DNA from: JAFGSG01 sp964626055
GTDB lineage: Bacteria; Spirochaetota; UBA4802; JAFGDQ01
Assembly: GCA_964626055.1 (NCBI GenBank)
Contig: CAZVDF010000002.1
Span: 65,753-129,752, forward strand
Length of the DNA: 64,000 bases
Direction: 5' to 3'
The translations under genes and the position numbers were made by a program. Positions 1-8,982 of this stretch are shown here, in pieces (position 1 is the first letter of the stretch; the number at the start of each line of letters is the position of its first letter). The notes below the pieces were generated by a model. That model did no database searches. It was not told where the DNA came from and was given only the letters and a program-made list of their open reading frames with translations.

Positions 1-1381
1 TTACTTTTTTCTCAAACACTTTTGAAACGGACGATTTGTTTAATTCAACATCAAAAATAATTCTTATGAAAGCCTCTTTCAATTCAACGCATAAAAATTC
101 AATAATATTTATTATTTCTGCGGCAAGTTCTTTGGTAATATACGATAATACATATCCCCAGATACTCTTTTTCCGATTATCCGGTCTGGCAGACATAATA
201 TTAGCCGTTTCGAACAGGTCATAAAACCTGATCTCGGCAGGCAGACAATCGATTAAAGATTTAACAGATGAAAGCAATTTAGGATTTTTTTTTAATTCCA
301 TTAGAAGCCATTCATTTATAAAAATCAGGGAATCCTTTAAATAATCAGCAACCTCCTTTAATTTTATTTCACCGGAATCGGCAATATAATACGGATATCT
401 GTTCGCCCGGTTGCCGGATAAATTCTCCGCGAATGTATAGCCGGATATATTTAAAGTCTTTTTATAGTCAGTTAAAATACGAAGTTTACCCGTTATGAAC
501 TCAAATTCATCCTGGATTGACTGCCGGGCTTTATCCTGTTCGCTGATAAATTCATTCACTTTATTTTTAAAACTGTTTTTCTCAATGCCTGTACCGGCAA
601 GATATTCCTTTGCGATATTGAAAATAATATTTTTAAATTTCGTTTCATTATTATTTTTTAAGCGCAATAATCTGGTTTTCACCCCGGATTCATTTATAAG
701 AGTTTCCGCTAAAGTCGTTATTTCTTCGACGGATAAAACTTTTTTAACTACTTTACAATGGATATTAAAAAAATAGTTTAAATGAATTTTGAATATATTC
801 TCGGCGTCGCCGGAAATATGACTTATCGACCATTCATCGATATTTTCATTAAGTCTTTGTATAAGCAAGAGGCAATTAACGTCATATAAAAAATCATTTA
901 ACAGCGGGGTTATCGTATTGGATAATTTTGTATCGAATATAATTAAATCTTTTTTTAGTTCTTCTCTGTACGGATTATTTACATTTCTTTTGTAATTTTC
1001 ATTCTGATGATCAATATTATGCTGAATATCCGCGTTGTTTTGATTGATCAATTCCTGTTTTAACTGGACGATCATCCCGCTCAGGAAATATGTACCGAGA
1101 TATCTTTGTTCAAAGAACTGCAGTATCTCTTCAAATAACCGGGTGTATGCCTTTGTCCCGAAATCACAGATTTTCAATTTATTGTCATATGATCTCAACT
1201 CTTCATTAATTCCGGCAATTATCTCTCTTATTAAATAATCACCGGCTCTGGTTCCTTTGTGGTAAGTCAGTTTGTCCAGTTCATAAATGACTTTCCGCAA
1301 ATTGAATTTATACTCATCAGCGCGTTTCAATTTTTGAGTGAAGTAAATTGACTCAGAGGATGGAGCATGTGTATGTTGCAT
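1..1381 (-). CDS. Hypothetical protein, C-terminus beyond left edge
   Basis: A minus-strand frame runs unbroken from an ATG at 1381-1379 to the left edge, giving 460 visible residues and no stop. The sequence begins MQHTHAPSSESIYF. It is rich in Lys, Asn, Glu, Ile and Leu, looks mostly alpha-helical, and shows no signal peptide, no membrane segment and no motif I recognise. A purine-rich AGAGAG lies about 12 bases upstream of the ATG and serves as a modest ribosome-binding site. It lies 102 bases downstream of the HD-GYP response regulator on the same strand, so it may be co-transcribed and act with it, but nothing in the sequence states a function. I am confident that it is coding because the frame is long in AT-rich DNA and codon use matches its neighbours. 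Confidence 0.75.
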   Translation of the reverse strand, partial: MQHTHAPSSESIYFTQKLKRADEYKFNLRKVIYELDKLTYHKGTRAGDYLIREIIAGINEELRSYDNKLKICDFGTKAYTRLFEEILQFFEQRYLGTYFLSGMIVQLKQELINQNNADIQHNIDHQNENYKRNVNNPYREELKKDLIIFDTKLSNTITPLLNDFLYDVNCLLLIQRLNENIDEWSISHISGDAENIFKIHLNYFFNIHCKVVKKVLSVEEITTLAETLINESGVKTRLLRLKNNNETKFKNIIFNIAKEYLAGTGIEKNSFKNKVNEFISEQDKARQSIQDEFEFITGKLRILTDYKKTLNISGYTFAENLSGNRANRYPYYIADSGEIKLKEVADYLKDSLIFINEWLLMELKKNPKLLSSVKSLIDCLPAEIRFYDLFETANIMSARPDNRKKSIWGYVLSYITKELAAEIINIIEFLCVELKEAFIRIIFDVELNKSSVSKVFEKKV

Positions 1382-1483
1382 ATGGATTAAATTCTCTCTT
1401 ACGGATATCCAATGAACATAATGGAGAAATTTTAAGTCAGTAAATAAAATAATCTGTTTATTTATCCTTCGAATGCAAGGCGC

Positions 1484-2572
1484 TTAACCGCCGTAAATCC
1501 GGTTTATCTCCTCATTGGTAGCCAGGAAAGCAGCGGTGATATTGGGATCAAATTGAGTGCCGGATCCCCTGATTACTATTTCACAGGTCTCCTTATGCGG
1601 CAATGCCGGTTTGTAGCATCGCTTTGACCTTATGGCCTCGTAAACATCGACAATCGACATTATGCGCGCCGAGAGCGGAATATTGTCCTTCGCGAGGCCG
1701 TCCGGGTACCCTTTTCCGTCCCATCTTTCATGATGATGACGCGCAATTGCAATGCCCATTTTTATGAAATGATTGTTAGGATAATTGTCCAGAACTTCGC
1801 TAAGTGTTTCAGCTCCTAAAACCGCATGCGTCTTCATTATCTCGAATTCTTCCGGCGTAAGTTTACCGGGTTTTAAAAGGATTCTGTCCGGTATGGCAAC
1901 CTTGCCGATATCATGAAGCGGACAGGCATAATAAATATTATCCACATAATTACGGGTTATTAAATTGCTGTATTCCTTTTGCATGCTCAGCTTAAAAGCA
2001 ATTGCCCTGCAGATCAACTGGCTCCTTTCAAGATGTCTGCCTATGTCGTTATCGCGCGACTCTGCAAGTTTCGCAATGGCGAAAATAGTTGCCATCTGTG
2101 ATTCAAATATTTCCTTGACCTGCTCCTGAACGACTTTTTCCAGTTTTTCATTATATTTCTCAATTTCAAGCTGCAGCCTGTAAAGTTTTAAGTGTGTTGC
2201 TACGCGCGCATAAACTTCGTCGATATGAAATGGTTTGGTAATATAGTCCACGCCGCCTGAAGAGAATGCTTCCAGTTTCTCGCTTGTTTCCGAAAGACCG
2301 CTGATGAAAATTACCGGAACATCGCACAGATCGTTATCCGACTTCATTACTTTACAAACGTCATAGCCGTTCATTTCGGGCATATTTATATCAAGAATTA
2401 TAAGATCTGGAATTTCATTTTTTACGGCCTGTAATGCAAGTTTTCCGCTATTTACGGCAGTTACACTGTAACCCCGGGTCTTAAGCATTTCACTGAGAAG
2501 CTCCAGGTTTGCGGGAGTATCATCTACAACGATTATCTTTGCATTTCCATTGGTCTTTTTTAATTCGGGCAT
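1484..2572 (-). CDS. Response regulator with HD-GYP c-di-GMP phosphodiesterase domain
   Basis: 362 residues. Residues ~12-125 form a receiver domain: acidic pair D17/D18, phospho-acceptor D61 in LDINMPEMNGYD, and the switch lysine K113 in ITKPF. A helical linker (~130-160) leads into an HD-GYP domain: HDIGKVAIPD with H220/D221, the HHHERWDGKGYP stretch at ~279-290 with the GYP signature, and a downstream DVYEAI segment. HD-GYP proteins hydrolyse cyclic di-GMP in the cytoplasm, usually in answer to phosphorylation by a sensor kinase; no kinase is encoded here. The start is supported by AGGA 9 bases upstream. The GGDEF protein at 19631-20689 could supply the opposing synthase activity. All key residues are present, so activity is likely; whether the product is pGpG or GMP cannot be told. 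Confidence 0.93.
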   Translation of the reverse strand: MPELKKTNGNAKIIVVDDTPANLELLSEMLKTRGYSVTAVNSGKLALQAVKNEIPDLIILDINMPEMNGYDVCKVMKSDNDLCDVPVIFISGLSETSEKLEAFSSGGVDYITKPFHIDEVYARVATHLKLYRLQLEIEKYNEKLEKVVQEQVKEIFESQMATIFAIAKLAESRDNDIGRHLERSQLICRAIAFKLSMQKEYSNLITRNYVDNIYYACPLHDIGKVAIPDRILLKPGKLTPEEFEIMKTHAVLGAETLSEVLDNYPNNHFIKMGIAIARHHHERWDGKGYPDGLAKDNIPLSARIMSIVDVYEAIRSKRCYKPALPHKETCEIVIRGSGTQFDPNITAAFLATNEEINRIYGG

Positions 2573-2921
2573 TGATTTTAATCCTATATTTTATTAATTG
2601 AATATTTTAAAATGTTTTTGTAATTTCGCGATGCTGAAATGACAAAAGTATATTTAACAATTGCTGAATTTAGAATTTTACAATGCATTTCCCTCCTGCG
2701 TCGAATTGGAATATTATTGAATTCCCAATTAAGTTGTCCAACAGGTAATCTATTCGTTCAATATTATAGGGATCATCTCATTTTAACAATTTAATTTAAA
2801 AAATTCAATAAATTAATTATTAATTATCCAATTCGTACGACATTTTCAATTGTATATATAAATAAAAAAGACGCAGTGATTTATTCTGCGTCTTTATAAA
2901 TTAATAATAGAAATAACTTGA
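2573..2921. other. Intergenic region, no gene seen
   Basis: This AT-rich gap separates the response regulator from the thiolase. Apart from the terminator at 2867-2895 I see no open frame with a ribosome-binding site and no RNA gene. The half nearest 2573 must hold the response-regulator promoter, but no clear -35/-10 pair stands out. Confidence 0.5.
2867..2895 (-). terminator. Intrinsic terminator of the thiolase gene
   Basis: A perfect 10 bp stem (AAAGACGCAG pairing with CTGCGTCTTT) encloses a 9-base loop. Read on the minus strand it is followed at once by a T-rich run (CTTTTTTATTTATA). It lies 26 bases after the thiolase stop codon, the usual layout of a Rho-independent terminator. Confidence 0.85.
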
Positions 2922-4205
2922 TTACATATTTTCCAGCATCATAGCCATACCCTGCCCGCCGCCTATGCACAGCGCTCCGAGGCCAAGGCTGTGATTGCCC
3001 CTTTTCATCAGACCTATTAACGTCACAAGCAATCTCGCGCCGGATGCACCTATCGGGTGCCCTATGGAAATACCGCTGCCTACTATATTCGTCTTTTCCG
3101 GATCGGCTTTAAGCTCTCTCATACATGCTATAGCCTGTGAAGCAAATGCCTCATTAAGTTCGACAACATCCATGTCCTTCATGGTAGTTCCGGTCTTTTT
3201 GAATACTTTCCTTACCGCAGGCACAGGCCCGACGCCCATATATTGCGGATCCACGCCGCCGGATGCGTATCCTTTTATTTTAACGAGAGGCTTTAATCCG
3301 AGTTCTTTTGCTTTTTTATCTGTCATCATCAACACTGCAGCCGCAGCATCATTAATGCCAGAGGCGTTTCCGGCGGTTACTGTGCCGTCTTTTTTAAAAG
3401 CCGGTTTAAGTTCCAGCATTTTCTCAACGCTTGTTTCCATCGGCCGCTCATCCACTTCGAACATCACCGGGTTGCCTTTCTTCTGGGGAATCGCTACCGG
3501 AATTATCTCATCCTTAAAGAGGCCGCTTTTTATGGCTTTCAGCGCGCGCGAATGGCTTAATGCTCCGAGTTCGTCCTGCTCCCGTCTTGTAATTCCGTAT
3601 TTTGCAGCAATATTTTCTGCAGTCATTCCCATATGATAACCGTAAAAAATTTCATATAGGCCGTCCAGTACCATCAAATCGACAAGATCAACATTATTCA
3701 TTCTCGCACCCCAGCGTGCTGCCGGCAAGCCATATGGTATCATGCTCATGTTTTCCTGCCCGCCGGCGACTATTACTTCCGCATCGCCAGCTTTAATGGC
3801 CTGCGCACCGAGTGCAATAGCCTTTAAGCCCGAAGCGCAAACTTTGCTGACCGTGAATGCGGGGGTCTCTTTAGGAATACCTGCGTGGATCACCGATTGC
3901 CTTGCAGGATTCTGGCCCAGCCCGGCTGTACAAACGTTCCCCATTAATACTTCGTCTATCTCAATAGGTTTCAGGGAATCGCTGAAATCATGCCCTTTCT
4001 TTTCAAGAGCCGTCATTCCTGCTCCCTTAAGCATATCAGGTTCATGCTGTGTCAAACTCTGTGTAGCTACAGGTCTTACTCCCGCCTTTTTTAAAACTCC
4101 ATTAAGTACAAGGGCTCCGAGTTGAATGGCCGGCGTCGCCTTCAATGTTCCTCCAAACTGCCCTACTGCCGTTCTTGCGGCAGACACAATCACTACATCT
4201 CCCAT
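2922..4205 (-). CDS. Acetyl-CoA acetyltransferase (thiolase family)
   Basis: 427 residues, catalysing CoA-dependent condensation or cleavage of acyl-CoA/acetoacetyl-CoA. The nucleophilic cysteine is C123 in SKVCASGLKA; the catalytic NEAFA block, H383 in GHPIGASG and C413 in CIGGGQG complete the active site. The start is placed at 4205, where GTAGGAG lies 8 bases upstream; a longer reading from 4271 would add a hydrophobic leader without such a site and is unlikely. The enzyme is longer than the usual ~390 residues because about 34 extra residues sit between roughly 44 and 79, just before the IDEVLMGNV strand. The gene is monocistronic with its own terminator. The chain length of the substrate, and degradation versus synthesis, cannot be decided from sequence. 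Confidence 0.93.
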   Translation of the reverse strand: MGDVVIVSAARTAVGQFGGTLKATPAIQLGALVLNGVLKKAGVRPVATQSLTQHEPDMLKGAGMTALEKKGHDFSDSLKPIEIDEVLMGNVCTAGLGQNPARQSVIHAGIPKETPAFTVSKVCASGLKAIALGAQAIKAGDAEVIVAGGQENMSMIPYGLPAARWGARMNNVDLVDLMVLDGLYEIFYGYHMGMTAENIAAKYGITRREQDELGALSHSRALKAIKSGLFKDEIIPVAIPQKKGNPVMFEVDERPMETSVEKMLELKPAFKKDGTVTAGNASGINDAAAAVLMMTDKKAKELGLKPLVKIKGYASGGVDPQYMGVGPVPAVRKVFKKTGTTMKDMDVVELNEAFASQAIACMRELKADPEKTNIVGSGISIGHPIGASGARLLVTLIGLMKRGNHSLGLGALCIGGGQGMAMMLENM

Positions 4206-4405
4206 ATACTTTTCTCCTACATTAACATTAATTGATATGAACATCGAAGATAAAAACGCAAATAAAATCAATTAAATTTTGAATTTATTGAAATTATTTA
4301 ATCAGATAAAAAATATATATGCCTGATACGACCAATCTTAAAATAAGTCAGAATTCCTGATCAATTGAAATATATTATAAAATTTTAACCATTGATGCAT
4401 TCATT

Positions 4406-5980
4406 CTATTTTGTAGCTCTGTCTAAAGCGCTGTGAATATATTTTATAATATCTGTAGCCTTTAAAACAGGCACGTTCCGCTCTTCAACGCATATATCGC
4501 CGGCGAGTCCGTGGATATATACAGCGAGTCCTGCCGCATCCATCGGAGAAATATTTTTTAGAAGAAGCGATCCGGTTATCCCGGAGAGCACATCCCCGGA
4601 GCCGGCTGTACCGAGGGCGGGATTCCCGGTGGTGTTTATCAGCGAATTTTTCCCGTCGGTGATTATCGTAGCCGGCCCTTTTAGCGTTACTATGGAAGAG
4701 CATCTTCCCGCCATTTCCTTTGCATAAAAAAGCCTGTTCTTTTTTATTTCATCAACACTCTTCCCGATCAGTCGCGATGCTTCCGTAAAATGCGGGGTGA
4801 GGACAAAGGATACATTCTGGGGCAGGTTATTATTTTTAACGATATATTCCGAAAGGTGATACAGCCCGTCTCCGTCGATCAATACCCTCTTAATTCTGCC
4901 TGCGCTTAGTTCCCCGATAAGGCCATTAAAAATATGTGAAGCATTTTCCGATCTCCCCATGCCCGGACCTATAACCATGGCGTCATATCGCCTGTTTTCA
5001 TTTAAAAAATTATTAATATCGTGTCTTATGTTTGCCTTTATATTGTTGCCGGTCATCTTCAGATCAAAGGATTCCATTGTTCTGGTTATGAGCTCCGGGA
5101 TCTGTCCGGCTATGATATTCCTTGCCTGGTTTGTCGTAAGAAGTGTAGCCAGCCCGGCTCCGGTTTCGAACGCCGAAACGGCGGCCATGATTATCGCGCC
5201 CTCCATTCCGTCGAATCCTCCGACCAGCAAAAGATGTCCGGCATCGCCTTTATGCGAATCCTCATTTTTAAGCAGCGAGAGATGCGCTTTTACGTAGTCG
5301 CTGTCCAGGAGTTCCACCGGAAGTCCGGGATCATCCGTAATGCGCGCCGGAAAACCGATATCTGAAACGCACAATCTGCCTGTGTATTGTTTGCCCGGGT
5401 GTGTGACAAGGGATATTTTAGGAAAACCCATCGTAACGGTAAAATCCGCATCTACGACATTACCTTCCGGCGCTTCGCCGTCGGACGGAAGGCCGCTTGG
5501 CAGATCAATGGAAAGTATCTTTACGCCGCATTCATTTATCTTATCGATAACCTCTTTAATAATGCCTCTGGGACTCCCGCTGAATCCGGTACCGAGCAGG
5601 GCATCGATTATCAGGTCATATTTTCCGAAATCCATTTTATTCAATATATCATTATCAAGAACGGTAATATTGATATCGTTTTTTCTGCATATACCGAGAT
5701 AAATATTTGAATCGTTCGGAATTTTTTTTATATCCCCCGCTATATATATATCCGCATCGATGTTTTTGTTTGAAAGAAAATATGCCGCAACAAATCCGTC
5801 GCCGCCGTTATTCCCCGTGCCGCAGAACACGGCTATTTTTCTTCGGGGTAAAATGTTTGCGATGACATAATCGGCAACCGACTTACCGGCATATCCCATT
5901 AGAACTTCACCCGGAACGCCGATATCGTCAATTGTAATCCTGTCAATTCTCTTCATTTCTTCGGATGTTACGGCTTTCAT
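4406..5980 (-). CDS. nnr: Bifunctional NAD(P)H-hydrate epimerase / ADP-dependent NAD(P)H-hydrate dehydratase
   Basis: 524 residues. Residues 1-~215 form the YjeF N-terminal epimerase (GTGNNGGDGFV nucleotide-binding loop, IDALLGTG). Residues ~230-524 form the ribokinase-like dehydratase (GHLLLVGG near the start of the domain, DGDGLYHL, and NPALGTAGSGDVLSG with the catalytic Asp). Together they repair hydrated NADH and NADPH. The start at 5980 has GGAG 8 bases upstream and lies 4 bases after the stop of the lipoprotein gene; a longer frame from 6007 would overlap that gene. The tight spacing suggests translational coupling, although the two products have no obvious shared job. This fused arrangement is widespread in bacteria. 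Confidence 0.95.
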   Translation of the reverse strand: MKAVTSEEMKRIDRITIDDIGVPGEVLMGYAGKSVADYVIANILPRRKIAVFCGTGNNGGDGFVAAYFLSNKNIDADIYIAGDIKKIPNDSNIYLGICRKNDINITVLDNDILNKMDFGKYDLIIDALLGTGFSGSPRGIIKEVIDKINECGVKILSIDLPSGLPSDGEAPEGNVVDADFTVTMGFPKISLVTHPGKQYTGRLCVSDIGFPARITDDPGLPVELLDSDYVKAHLSLLKNEDSHKGDAGHLLLVGGFDGMEGAIIMAAVSAFETGAGLATLLTTNQARNIIAGQIPELITRTMESFDLKMTGNNIKANIRHDINNFLNENRRYDAMVIGPGMGRSENASHIFNGLIGELSAGRIKRVLIDGDGLYHLSEYIVKNNNLPQNVSFVLTPHFTEASRLIGKSVDEIKKNRLFYAKEMAGRCSSIVTLKGPATIITDGKNSLINTTGNPALGTAGSGDVLSGITGSLLLKNISPMDAAGLAVYIHGLAGDICVEERNVPVLKATDIIKYIHSALDRATK

Positions 5981-5984
5981 ACGG

Positions 5985-7049
5985 TTATCTCCATTCAAGC
6001 AACTCAATTCCTTTTTTCGAGGCGTTGTAAGAATAAAAACTACCGGAGCTGTCTATTAATATCTCGTTAAACGAATTGCCGGTTTCCGGGAAATTCATGG
6101 AAACATTATTAACAATGTCGCCTTTTAAATTATATATTATATATCTGATCAGTTTTTCGTCAACATCCCATAAATATATCCTGTCGTCGGCCATTGCGAA
6201 AAGCTCATTCTTCGGCTCCGCGATAACGAAAGCATTTTCGAGATTTTTTTCTTTTTGAACGGAGTATCTGAATATCTTCCTGTTCCTGAAACCTGTACCG
6301 GCATAATATCCGACCGATATCAATAGTTCGTCTCCGCTTTGATAGGATATGATCTTCTCAATTTTCCCGATCAAAGATTCGCTTCCATCAGTTTCTTTAA
6401 AATCAGAGTCAATAAAATTAATAATAAAATCCCTTCTCCGGTTCGTAAAACGGGATACGCTCCATGTATCGTATGATCTTGTCATCACATATAATCTATC
6501 GTTCTTATCTAAAGTCATGCTCTCTATCGAGGTAAAAGGAATATCCGGCGAACCTGTCCTGCCAAGCGTATAATTCAAATTGCCGTTCGGATCGAAAACA
6601 AGTATATAAGAAAGGGAAAATAGGCTTTCCCTGCCTGAGATCTGAGTGTTATTCTTTTGTAAAGGCGTCAAACTGTTTTGTATATAAATATTCCCTCCGG
6701 AATCAACGGCTATTGCTTCAATTATGCTGAACTGGAATTTTGAATACCTGACTGAGCTGTTCTCAGAAATACCGTCTTTTTTATCCGCTATATAGAGCAC
6801 CGGCTCGCAGTTTTTATCAAGGACCTGGAACCTCTTTAGAATATTATCTGCGATATAAATTCTGTTCTTTTTAACTTCTATTTTAAAGGAAATATTCAGT
6901 ATATCATCTTCGTCATACTTAAGCGATACCCTGCCGAGCGAATCCCCGGCATCTATTTCGCAAAGGCGGCCGGATTTCATTTTATTGGTTTTCCACTTTC
7001 CGCAGCTTATTATAAAAATAAAAATTAATAATACGATAAACTTCTTCAT
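5985..7049 (-). CDS. Putative lipoprotein with beta-propeller-like repeats
   Basis: 354 residues. The N-terminus is a lipoprotein signal: MKK, a hydrophobic core and IISC|G with the lipidated cysteine at C16. The mature part has recurring strand patterns such as NRIYIADNI, GNIYIQNS, DRLYVMTR and DRIYLWDV. These resemble the blades of an NHL/six-bladed propeller and recur at blade-like spacing. Such proteins usually act as envelope-anchored binding or scaffold proteins. No catalytic motif is visible. It is the first gene of a pair with nnr, 4 bases apart, and is divergent from the oxidoreductase at 7204. Family membership beyond propeller-like lipoprotein is not claimed. Confidence 0.8.
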   Translation of the reverse strand: MKKFIVLLIFIFIISCGKWKTNKMKSGRLCEIDAGDSLGRVSLKYDEDDILNISFKIEVKKNRIYIADNILKRFQVLDKNCEPVLYIADKKDGISENSSVRYSKFQFSIIEAIAVDSGGNIYIQNSLTPLQKNNTQISGRESLFSLSYILVFDPNGNLNYTLGRTGSPDIPFTSIESMTLDKNDRLYVMTRSYDTWSVSRFTNRRRDFIINFIDSDFKETDGSESLIGKIEKIISYQSGDELLISVGYYAGTGFRNRKIFRYSVQKEKNLENAFVIAEPKNELFAMADDRIYLWDVDEKLIRYIIYNLKGDIVNNVSMNFPETGNSFNEILIDSSGSFYSYNASKKGIELLEWR

Positions 7050-7129
7050 GTATTAAGCCTCTTTTTATGTTCGCACTCTCAATAACACCACTTTATTCCA
7101 ATGTCAAGAACATCTTAATCCGATATTTC

Positions 7130-7158
7130 TTGACATGAAGAAATGACAGGATAGTAAT
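7130..7158 (+). promoter_or_regulatory. Candidate sigma70 promoter for the Gfo/Idh/MocA gene
   Basis: A perfect TTGACA (7130-7135) is followed after 17 bases by AGTAAT (7153-7158, four of six consensus positions). Transcription would begin near 7165, about 40 bases before the ATG at 7204. It faces away from the lipoprotein gene in a divergent intergenic region. Confidence 0.45.
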
Positions 7159-7203
7159 AGAAAAACTGTATTTTTATTACAAAATAATTAAAGGAAAAGT
7201 ATT

Positions 7204-8208
7204 ATGGATAATAATATAAAAAGTCTGCCCCGTATATGTTTTATCGGGTGCGGCGATATTGCCTTTAAACATGCTAAAATTTTAAAGAGCTTATATCCCG
7301 GAATTGATTTAAGCTTTGCGAGCAGGAATAGCATTAAAGCAAAAAAATACGCAGAAGAATTCAGGAGCAAAATTTATTTCGGGACTTATAAAGAAGCATT
7401 GATTTCCGAAGCATTTGATATCGCCTTTATTACTACTCCGCCTGCCCTGCACTCGGACCTTGCTGTGATTGCGGCGAACAATCATAAGCATATAATTATT
7501 GAAAAACCGGTTACTAGAAATCTGTCGGAGTTGGTAAAAATAGAGTCCGCCGTTAAGAAAAATAAAGTCAGGGGCACCGTAGCTGAAAATTATTATTATA
7601 AGCCTTTCATTAAAAAAATAAGAAAATATATTAGCGAAGGGCTGATAGGCGACATACTGTTTATCGAACTTAATAAAACCGGAATATCCCCAAAAAGCGG
7701 CTGGCGCACCGATAAAACAATGATGGGCGGCGGGGCGCTGCTCGAAGGCGGCGTTCATTGGGTGAATGCTCTTGTTTCTCTTGCGAATTCAACACCGGTT
7801 GAAGTCGCCGCATTTAAACCCGGAGTGAAGTATAAAACCAATATCCCTTTTGAGGATTCCTTAATGCTCAATGTAAATTTTAAGAACGGCATTGTTGGCA
7901 AGCTATTGCATTCATGGAGCATATTAAATCCGGCGAAAGGGATGAGCCTTTCAAAAATATACGGGACAGACGGAGTCATTACTTTTGAAAGCAACGGACT
8001 GTTTTTTTCGGTTCACGGAAAAAAAATAAAAATTCGGTTCATATCTCCTTTCGACTTTCTGGGCTTCAAATCAATGCATAAATCATTTATTGAAAATTAT
8101 ATCAATAAGATCCCCTGGGAGCCGTCTCTTGAAAGGATCAGGCTCGAACTTAAGCTGATCGAGTCCGCTTATAAATCGCTTAAAACAAAAAAGACGGAAA
8201 AAATATAA
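7204..8208 (+). CDS. Gfo/Idh/MocA family NAD(P)-dependent oxidoreductase
   Basis: 334 residues. The N-terminal Rossmann fold shows CFIGCGDIAFKHA, the dinucleotide-binding glycine motif. The family signature EKPVTRN, with the conserved lysine, occurs near residue 100. A C-terminal alpha/beta substrate domain contains GGGALLEGGVHWVNAL, with the histidine usually involved in catalysis. Family members oxidise or reduce sugars and related polyols; the substrate is unknown here. The ATG is preceded by AAAGGAAAAG. The gene stands alone and converges on the SHOCT gene with 4 bases between the stop codons. Confidence 0.88.
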   Translation: MDNNIKSLPRICFIGCGDIAFKHAKILKSLYPGIDLSFASRNSIKAKKYAEEFRSKIYFGTYKEALISEAFDIAFITTPPALHSDLAVIAANNHKHIIIEKPVTRNLSELVKIESAVKKNKVRGTVAENYYYKPFIKKIRKYISEGLIGDILFIELNKTGISPKSGWRTDKTMMGGGALLEGGVHWVNALVSLANSTPVEVAAFKPGVKYKTNIPFEDSLMLNVNFKNGIVGKLLHSWSILNPAKGMSLSKIYGTDGVITFESNGLFFSVHGKKIKIRFISPFDFLGFKSMHKSFIENYINKIPWEPSLERIRLELKLIESAYKSLKTKKTEKI

Positions 8209-8212
8209 ATAT

Positions 8213-8530
8213 TTAAATTTCTTTTTTAATTTCAATATATTCTTCTTTGCTGATCTCGCCCTTTGCAAAACGAGCCTTTAAAATTGTTAAAGGATCCTGT
8301 GTTTTAAAAGGGTTAGGCTGACCTGTCTTAAGTGCTTTAGCAGCCCATATAATCAGCAATACCAGAATTATGATCGATAATATCATCATGATCCCGCGAC
8401 CTCCAAAAACAAAATAACGGCCAAGACCGTATCCGTCACAATACCCAAATCCATCACCGTGCCATCTTGCCATTAAAGCAACCGGCATAGTAAGGAAAAG
8501 AAATGTGAAAAATGTTGATATTCTTTTCAT
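8213..8530 (-). CDS. Small membrane protein with C-terminal SHOCT domain
   Basis: 105 residues from the ATG at 8530, chosen because GAGG lies 6 bases upstream; the frame could be extended to 8626 without support. An N-terminal signal-like hydrophobic stretch is followed by a Gly/Tyr-rich stretch, a strong membrane helix (MMILSIIILVLLIIWAA) and a C-terminal SHOCT motif (DPLTILKARFAKGEISKEEY). SHOCT domains are short helical tails often attached to membrane or oligomeric proteins, with no enzymatic role. It follows the Spy-like gene by 89 bases and may share its transcript through a partial terminator-like hairpin. Confidence 0.8.
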   Translation of the reverse strand: MKRISTFFTFLFLTMPVALMARWHGDGFGYCDGYGLGRYFVFGGRGIMMILSIIILVLLIIWAAKALKTGQPNPFKTQDPLTILKARFAKGEISKEEYIEIKKEI

Positions 8531-8563
8531 TGTCTGCCTCATAAATAAATTTTTTATTTTAAC

Positions 8564-8599
8564 GATAAGCACCGGCATTATTTTATACCGGTACTTATC
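8564..8599 (-). terminator. Hairpin between the Spy-like and SHOCT genes
   Basis: Arms GATAAGCACCGG (8564-8575) and CCGGTACTTATC (8588-8599) pair with one mismatch around a 12-base loop. On the minus strand it is followed by an A/T-rich stretch rather than a clean T run, so it may be a weak terminator or a processing/attenuation hairpin that lowers expression of the SHOCT gene. Confidence 0.45.
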
Positions 8600-8619
8600 A
8601 TTATCAGAAGTGAATCCGT

Positions 8620-8982
8620 TTACCACCGTCTCCCTCTGTCATAGCGAAGCTTATTAAATTTATCCAGCTGTTCTTTTGTAAATACCGCTTCTACTGCTTT
8701 GCGATGATCGTCTCTAAGCTGACCAAGCTTTTCGGGATTATTTCGGTTCTCAAAACGTCTTTCCCTGTATTTCGTTCCTATATCGAAAATCTGTTTTACC
8801 TGCTGGTCTGTGAGTCCGAGTTCTTCCTGCAAATAATTCAGATGCCTGAATCCGCCGCCAAATCCTGAACCAGGTCCGTAGCCCGGACAACCATAACCGC
8901 CATTTCTGCCGAAGGCAAACGCGTCACTTGCAGCAACAGCAAATACCAGTAAAGCTGTTATAATAAGTAAATTTTTTTTCAT
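8620..8982 (-). CDS. Spy/CpxP-like periplasmic protein
   Basis: 120 residues from the ATG at 8982, which has AGGAG 8 bases upstream; a longer frame from 9042 lacks such support. A signal peptide (MKKNLLIITALLVFAVAASDAFA) precedes a Gly-rich segment and a helical domain with LGLTDQQVKQI and FTKEQLDKFNKLR. These are the paired LTxxQ-type motifs of Spy/CpxP and heavy-metal-resistance proteins, which act as periplasmic chaperones or metal-stress sensors. The assignment rests on this motif and on size; a specific metal or chaperone role is not shown. The next gene is the SHOCT protein. Confidence 0.78.
   Translation of the reverse strand: MKKNLLIITALLVFAVAASDAFAFGRNGGYGCPGYGPGSGFGGGFRHLNYLQEELGLTDQQVKQIFDIGTKYRERRFENRNNPEKLGQLRDDHRKAVEAVFTKEQLDKFNKLRYDRGRRW

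Noticed and set aside
2995..3636. Plus-strand open frame of 213 codons
   Set aside because: Antisense shadow of the thiolase.
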